Origin: an uncultured Ruminococcus sp.
Lineage (GTDB): Bacteria; Bacillota; Clostridia; Oscillospirales; Ruminococcaceae
Direction: 5' to 3'
NCBI GenBank assembly: GCA_947175975.1
Contig: CAMWOX010000016.1
Location: 1-17,605, forward strand
Length of the DNA: 17,605 nucleotides
Shown here: one piece after another, positions 14,977 through 17,605 of the stretch
Numbering within the stretch: the first letter of the stretch is position 1
Layout: every line of letters begins with the position of its first letter
Made by a program: the position numbers and the translations under genes
Notes under the pieces: generated by a model
What the model saw: the letters and a program-made list of their open reading frames with translations, nothing else
Databases searched by the model: none
Told to the model about the DNA's origin: nothing

Positions 14977-15780
14977 TTATGCATTCAAATCATCCACCAA
15001 ACCAACTGTATATTGCAGAATCGAGAGAGAATCAGATAGATCCAAAACACCGTTCTGATTAATATCTCCAGCCATACGCTGTACATCGAGCACTTGTTCA
15101 ACACCAACAACCACTCTGTTGATCGTGATGACATCCACAATATCCGTTTCAGCATCCATAGTAACATCACCTGTGGATGGCATAGCAAGGCTTGCCTTGT
15201 AGCCAATTTCCTGATTCATTGGTAATTCCTGTAACTGTTCTGCTGTAACAATCATGTAATCCAGATAATCACCTTTCATGATCAATTCAACGCCATTTTC
15301 TTGCAGCATTTCTAATTCAAGTCTGCGACTTTCCGCACACTTTTCTCTCGCATAGGCACCTGCTTCAACATCAATTTTGTGCATCAATTCTCTGTCATCG
15401 TCTGTCCAGTTGATCCATCCCTTGTCATATAAACTTTCTTTGATGTCTGTATAGGTCACACCATCAAGCAGTGTTTCATTGCAAAACTGCTTTTCATAAA
15501 CATCGTAATCAAAACTATCTTCATCAATCTGAACTGCAAATTCCATATCCGGATTTTCAGCAACAGCCTGCTGTAAAAGACCACTGCAATGAAATTCACC
15601 AGCAGGTGCTTCATACTCTGCTAGAATCATATTGTCACCTGTTGCATAGATCACATTGTCAGCACCAACCACATAAGTGGAATCATTCCACCAGTCTGCA
15701 TCAGCCGGCATATTCAACCCACTCACGCAGAGCGTCCCCAACACGATACTGCTGAGCATTGCTGTCAATTTCTTCAACAT
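14977..15780 (-). CDS. Secreted dockerin-containing protein with unknown N-terminal domain
   Basis: 267 aa from ATG 15780, chosen because GGTGAT precedes it by four bases and the signal peptide MLKKLTAMLSSIVLGTLCVSG follows directly; cleavage is likely after ADA near residue 28. Residues about 30-200 form an acidic domain with two or three Cys that I cannot assign. Residues about 202-267 are a dockerin with two Ca-binding repeats. The second is regular (DINQNGVLDLSD, then 'ILQYTVG'); the first (DVTMDAETDIVD, then 'TINRVVVG') lacks the usual Asn and Gly in its loop. Dockerins plug secreted proteins into cohesins of cellulosome scaffolds or the cell surface, as in Ruminococcus. No glycosidase motif is visible, so the cargo role is open. 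Confidence 0.87.
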   Translation of the reverse strand: MLKKLTAMLSSIVLGTLCVSGLNMPADADWWNDSTYVVGADNVIYATGDNMILAEYEAPAGEFHCSGLLQQAVAENPDMEFAVQIDEDSFDYDVYEKQFCNETLLDGVTYTDIKESLYDKGWINWTDDDRELMHKIDVEAGAYAREKCAESRRLELEMLQENGVELIMKGDYLDYMIVTAEQLQELPMNQEIGYKASLAMPSTGDVTMDAETDIVDVITINRVVVGVEQVLDVQRMAGDINQNGVLDLSDSLSILQYTVGLVDDLNA

Positions 15781-15874
15781 AACTATCACCAACCCTTTCT
15801 ATTACTGTTGCCACTAAAAAGCACCAAATTAAAATAGATTATTCAAAATTTGCATGATCTTATTCCCTGATTTT

Positions 15875-15903
15875 AGTATAACATAATTTCCAGACAAAAA
15901 CAA
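15875..15903 (-). promoter_or_regulatory. Promoter of the dockerin gene
   Basis: Minus-strand TTGTTT (15898-15903), 17-bp spacer, TATACT (15875-15880). The resulting 5' UTR is about 90 nt. This gap of about 200 bp otherwise holds only the terminator of the upstream minus-strand gene. Confidence 0.58.
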
Positions 15904-15941
15904 GTTGTTTTCAAGAAATTCACAAAAAATTAACATCCAAT

Positions 15942-15973
15942 AAAAAATGCAGAGCTTCTCATCAGCTCTGCAT
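15942..15973 (-). terminator. Terminator of the Wzz-like gene
   Basis: Minus-strand ATGCAGAGC, 9-nt loop, GCTCTGCAT, then six T. The 9-bp stem is perfect and lies 7 bp after the stop codon. Confidence 0.9.
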
Positions 15974-15979
15974 TTCTGC

Positions 15980-17545
15980 TTATTCCACATCATTTATAGA
16001 TGGAATATGAATCTCTTCTGTTTCTTCCTGGTGCAAATCTTCTTTGATTTCTGTATCCGACTTTTTCTCAGCATTTTCTGCATGTTCTACAATTTCCAAA
16101 GCTTCTTTTCTTGCTCTGTTCTCATAAATTATGGATAACACAAATGAAACTGCCAGATAAACAACAGCAAGTAATGCCTCGGCGATCAACAGTGTTTCCA
16201 TTGAAGAATTAATGACACTTTTTGTAGTACGCAATGCAGAAGTACTTGCCGGCACAAGAACGTTGTAGGCATTCGCCAGATACACAGTCTCATAATACTC
16301 ATTTGCTGTCAGATTGGTTTCGTTCAGCAGATTATTGACCTTTTCGTTTAAAGCAGCCAGATCTGCCTCTACTTTTTCCACTTTGTCCTTGGAAGCAGTC
16401 GTCTTACCTTTCAGTGCATTAACCCTCGTCTGCAATTCATTAATTTGCTGTGTACGAGTAGAAACTGTCTTCTGTGCATCAATCTTGCGTTTGAACATCT
16501 CATCATAGGTCGCAGAAGCCTGTGCATACTCAGAAGTATCCTGATTTTCACCATAGATAATAATTGTATTCTTTTCATACTGTGCAATGGAAGCATTCAG
16601 TTCTGCAAGAGATTCCTCAGCAACCGTTTTCTGACGGGTCAGATTTTCAATTCTATAATTATAATAATCGATCAGTGTATTTTTATCTTTTGTAACATTA
16701 TTGACAGTAATATAAGAAGAAATCAAATCAAGATCCACTTGCTGGATTGTATCAATAGATTCTGAAAGATCTGAAAAAGAATATCCAGTAGAATTTGCCC
16801 GGAATCTTGTCACATCATCAGCAGAAAGATTACGGATATATTCTTCCAGCATATCTAGTGTAGAAGAAAATACATCCACTGCCTGTGCATAATCATAAGT
16901 TGTATAATCCAGTGCTGTCACGGCACTTCCCAGTGCCTGATTAAATCCATAGGTTTCCAGAAAATGCGTGTGATATTTTTCCAGAAGCAGATTGAACAGC
17001 TCCACTGCTTTTTCTGCTTTCAAACCAGTCTTAGCATAATTGAATGTCACTGTATACTTTGTCGGGAAATATTTTACCTCAAGCATTTTTTCACCAGCGG
17101 CTAAATTCCCCTGTTCATAAATATTTTTGTACATCGTAATTTTATCCGCAGCATCCTCCGGAATCGAACCTTTAAGAGAAATACCCTGCCGAACACTTTC
17201 AAGCAATTCCAAAGATTCATTCATAGAGGTTAGTGTGGATTCAATGACAGATGGATTTTTCAATGAAGACAGCACATCAAAATTACTGCCATCTGGTGCA
17301 TAACCGTTTTCAACACCATCATAGTTAAAACTAATAACTGCTGTCAGATTTTTATGCTCATCTGCTGCAAATACCACAGAACCAGTTGGAATTAAAAGCC
17401 CTACAATCACGGCAGCGACCAACCAGAAAATAAAAAATCGCTTCAACTGTACAAAAAACGCGGAGAAAGAAATAATAATCTCATTTTCTTTCTCTTCTTC
17501 GTTCTTAAGCAAAATATTCACATACTGCTCTTCTTTTTTTGCCAC
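15980..17545 (-). CDS. Wzz/GumC-like polysaccharide chain-length determinant protein
   Basis: 521 aa starting with GTG 17545 (MAKKEEQ); no in-frame ATG precedes it before a stop, and the ribosome site is poor. TM1 is at about 36-60 and TM2 at about 451-473. Between them lies a large extracytoplasmic part rich in coiled-coil helices (about 290-420), with a VLVPAST segment before TM2. This two-helix, long-loop plan is that of polysaccharide co-polymerases that set chain length or guide export of capsule, exopolysaccharide or wall polymer. The 47-residue cytoplasmic tail is very acidic and has no Tyr cluster or Walker motif, so any tyrosine kinase partner would be a separate protein. No partner gene is visible; upstream genes may lie beyond the right edge. 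Confidence 0.8.
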   Translation of the reverse strand: MAKKEEQYVNILLKNEEEKENEIIISFSAFFVQLKRFFIFWLVAAVIVGLLIPTGSVVFAADEHKNLTAVISFNYDGVENGYAPDGSNFDVLSSLKNPSVIESTLTSMNESLELLESVRQGISLKGSIPEDAADKITMYKNIYEQGNLAAGEKMLEVKYFPTKYTVTFNYAKTGLKAEKAVELFNLLLEKYHTHFLETYGFNQALGSAVTALDYTTYDYAQAVDVFSSTLDMLEEYIRNLSADDVTRFRANSTGYSFSDLSESIDTIQQVDLDLISSYITVNNVTKDKNTLIDYYNYRIENLTRQKTVAEESLAELNASIAQYEKNTIIIYGENQDTSEYAQASATYDEMFKRKIDAQKTVSTRTQQINELQTRVNALKGKTTASKDKVEKVEADLAALNEKVNNLLNETNLTANEYYETVYLANAYNVLVPASTSALRTTKSVINSSMETLLIAEALLAVVYLAVSFVLSIIYENRARKEALEIVEHAENAEKKSDTEIKEDLHQEETEEIHIPSINDVE

Positions 17546-17605
17546 AAAATCATCGTCTTTTCTTAAAATTTATTTATGAATTTATAAGTTGAATCAGTCT
17601 GTAAG

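Noticed and set aside
1..17605. CRISPR arrays, insertion sequences, attachment sites, tRNA/rRNA genes, toxin-antitoxin pairs
   Set aside because: No regularly spaced repeats, transposase or integrase motifs, terminal inverted repeats with target duplications, or RNA-gene signatures were seen on either strand.

Overview
The window reads as ordinary chromosome from a low-GC Gram-positive anaerobe of the Clostridia, most likely a Ruminococcus-like member of the Oscillospiraceae. The reasons are a secreted protein ending in a dockerin, a PASTA-repeat membrane protein, strong AGGAGG ribosome sites, TTGACA/17-bp/TATAAT-type promoters and U-tailed hairpin terminators. I see no transposase, phage gene, tRNA, rRNA or CRISPR array. 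The genus is an inference from these traits, not from a marker gene.

Left part (1-4500): a near-consensus minus-strand promoter at 257-285 drives about 250 nt with no credible ORF but several good hairpins, a candidate structured non-coding RNA running off the left edge. Upstream of it, on the same strand, is a free-standing NRPS-type condensation-domain protein. Divergent from that is a 91-codon orphan gene with a consensus promoter and a roughly 195-nt structured leader. It converges on a PASTA protein that lacks a kinase domain and carries a large acidic cytoplasmic part.

Middle (4506-9177, all minus): a three-gene metal-uptake ABC operon (lipoprotein receptor, ATPase, permease) of the zinc/manganese ZnuABC/AdcABC type. 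A consensus promoter is followed by a perfect 25-bp Fur-family palindrome. Next is a PAS-GGDEF-EAL protein whose GGDEF motif is destroyed but whose EAL catalytic residues are intact, so a predicted c-di-GMP phosphodiesterase.

Right part (9178-14890, plus): an operon of a 74-aa protein of unknown function, sbcD and sbcC (Mre11/Rad50-type DNA end-processing nuclease), closed by a terminator. An ECF sigma factor follows, overlapping its zinc-finger anti-sigma factor by ATGA, with a plausible ECF-type promoter in front. A shared bidirectional terminator separates this from a minus-strand secreted dockerin protein and a Wzz-like polysaccharide chain-length protein that begins near the right edge.

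The genes mostly form independent small transcription units, each with its own promoter and terminator. The common theme is envelope and surface biology (PASTA, Wzz-like, dockerin, ECF/anti-sigma) plus metal uptake, c-di-GMP turnover and DNA repair. The least explained elements are the left-edge RNA, the 91-aa gene with its leader, the 74-aa gene ahead of sbcDC and the stand-alone condensation enzyme.
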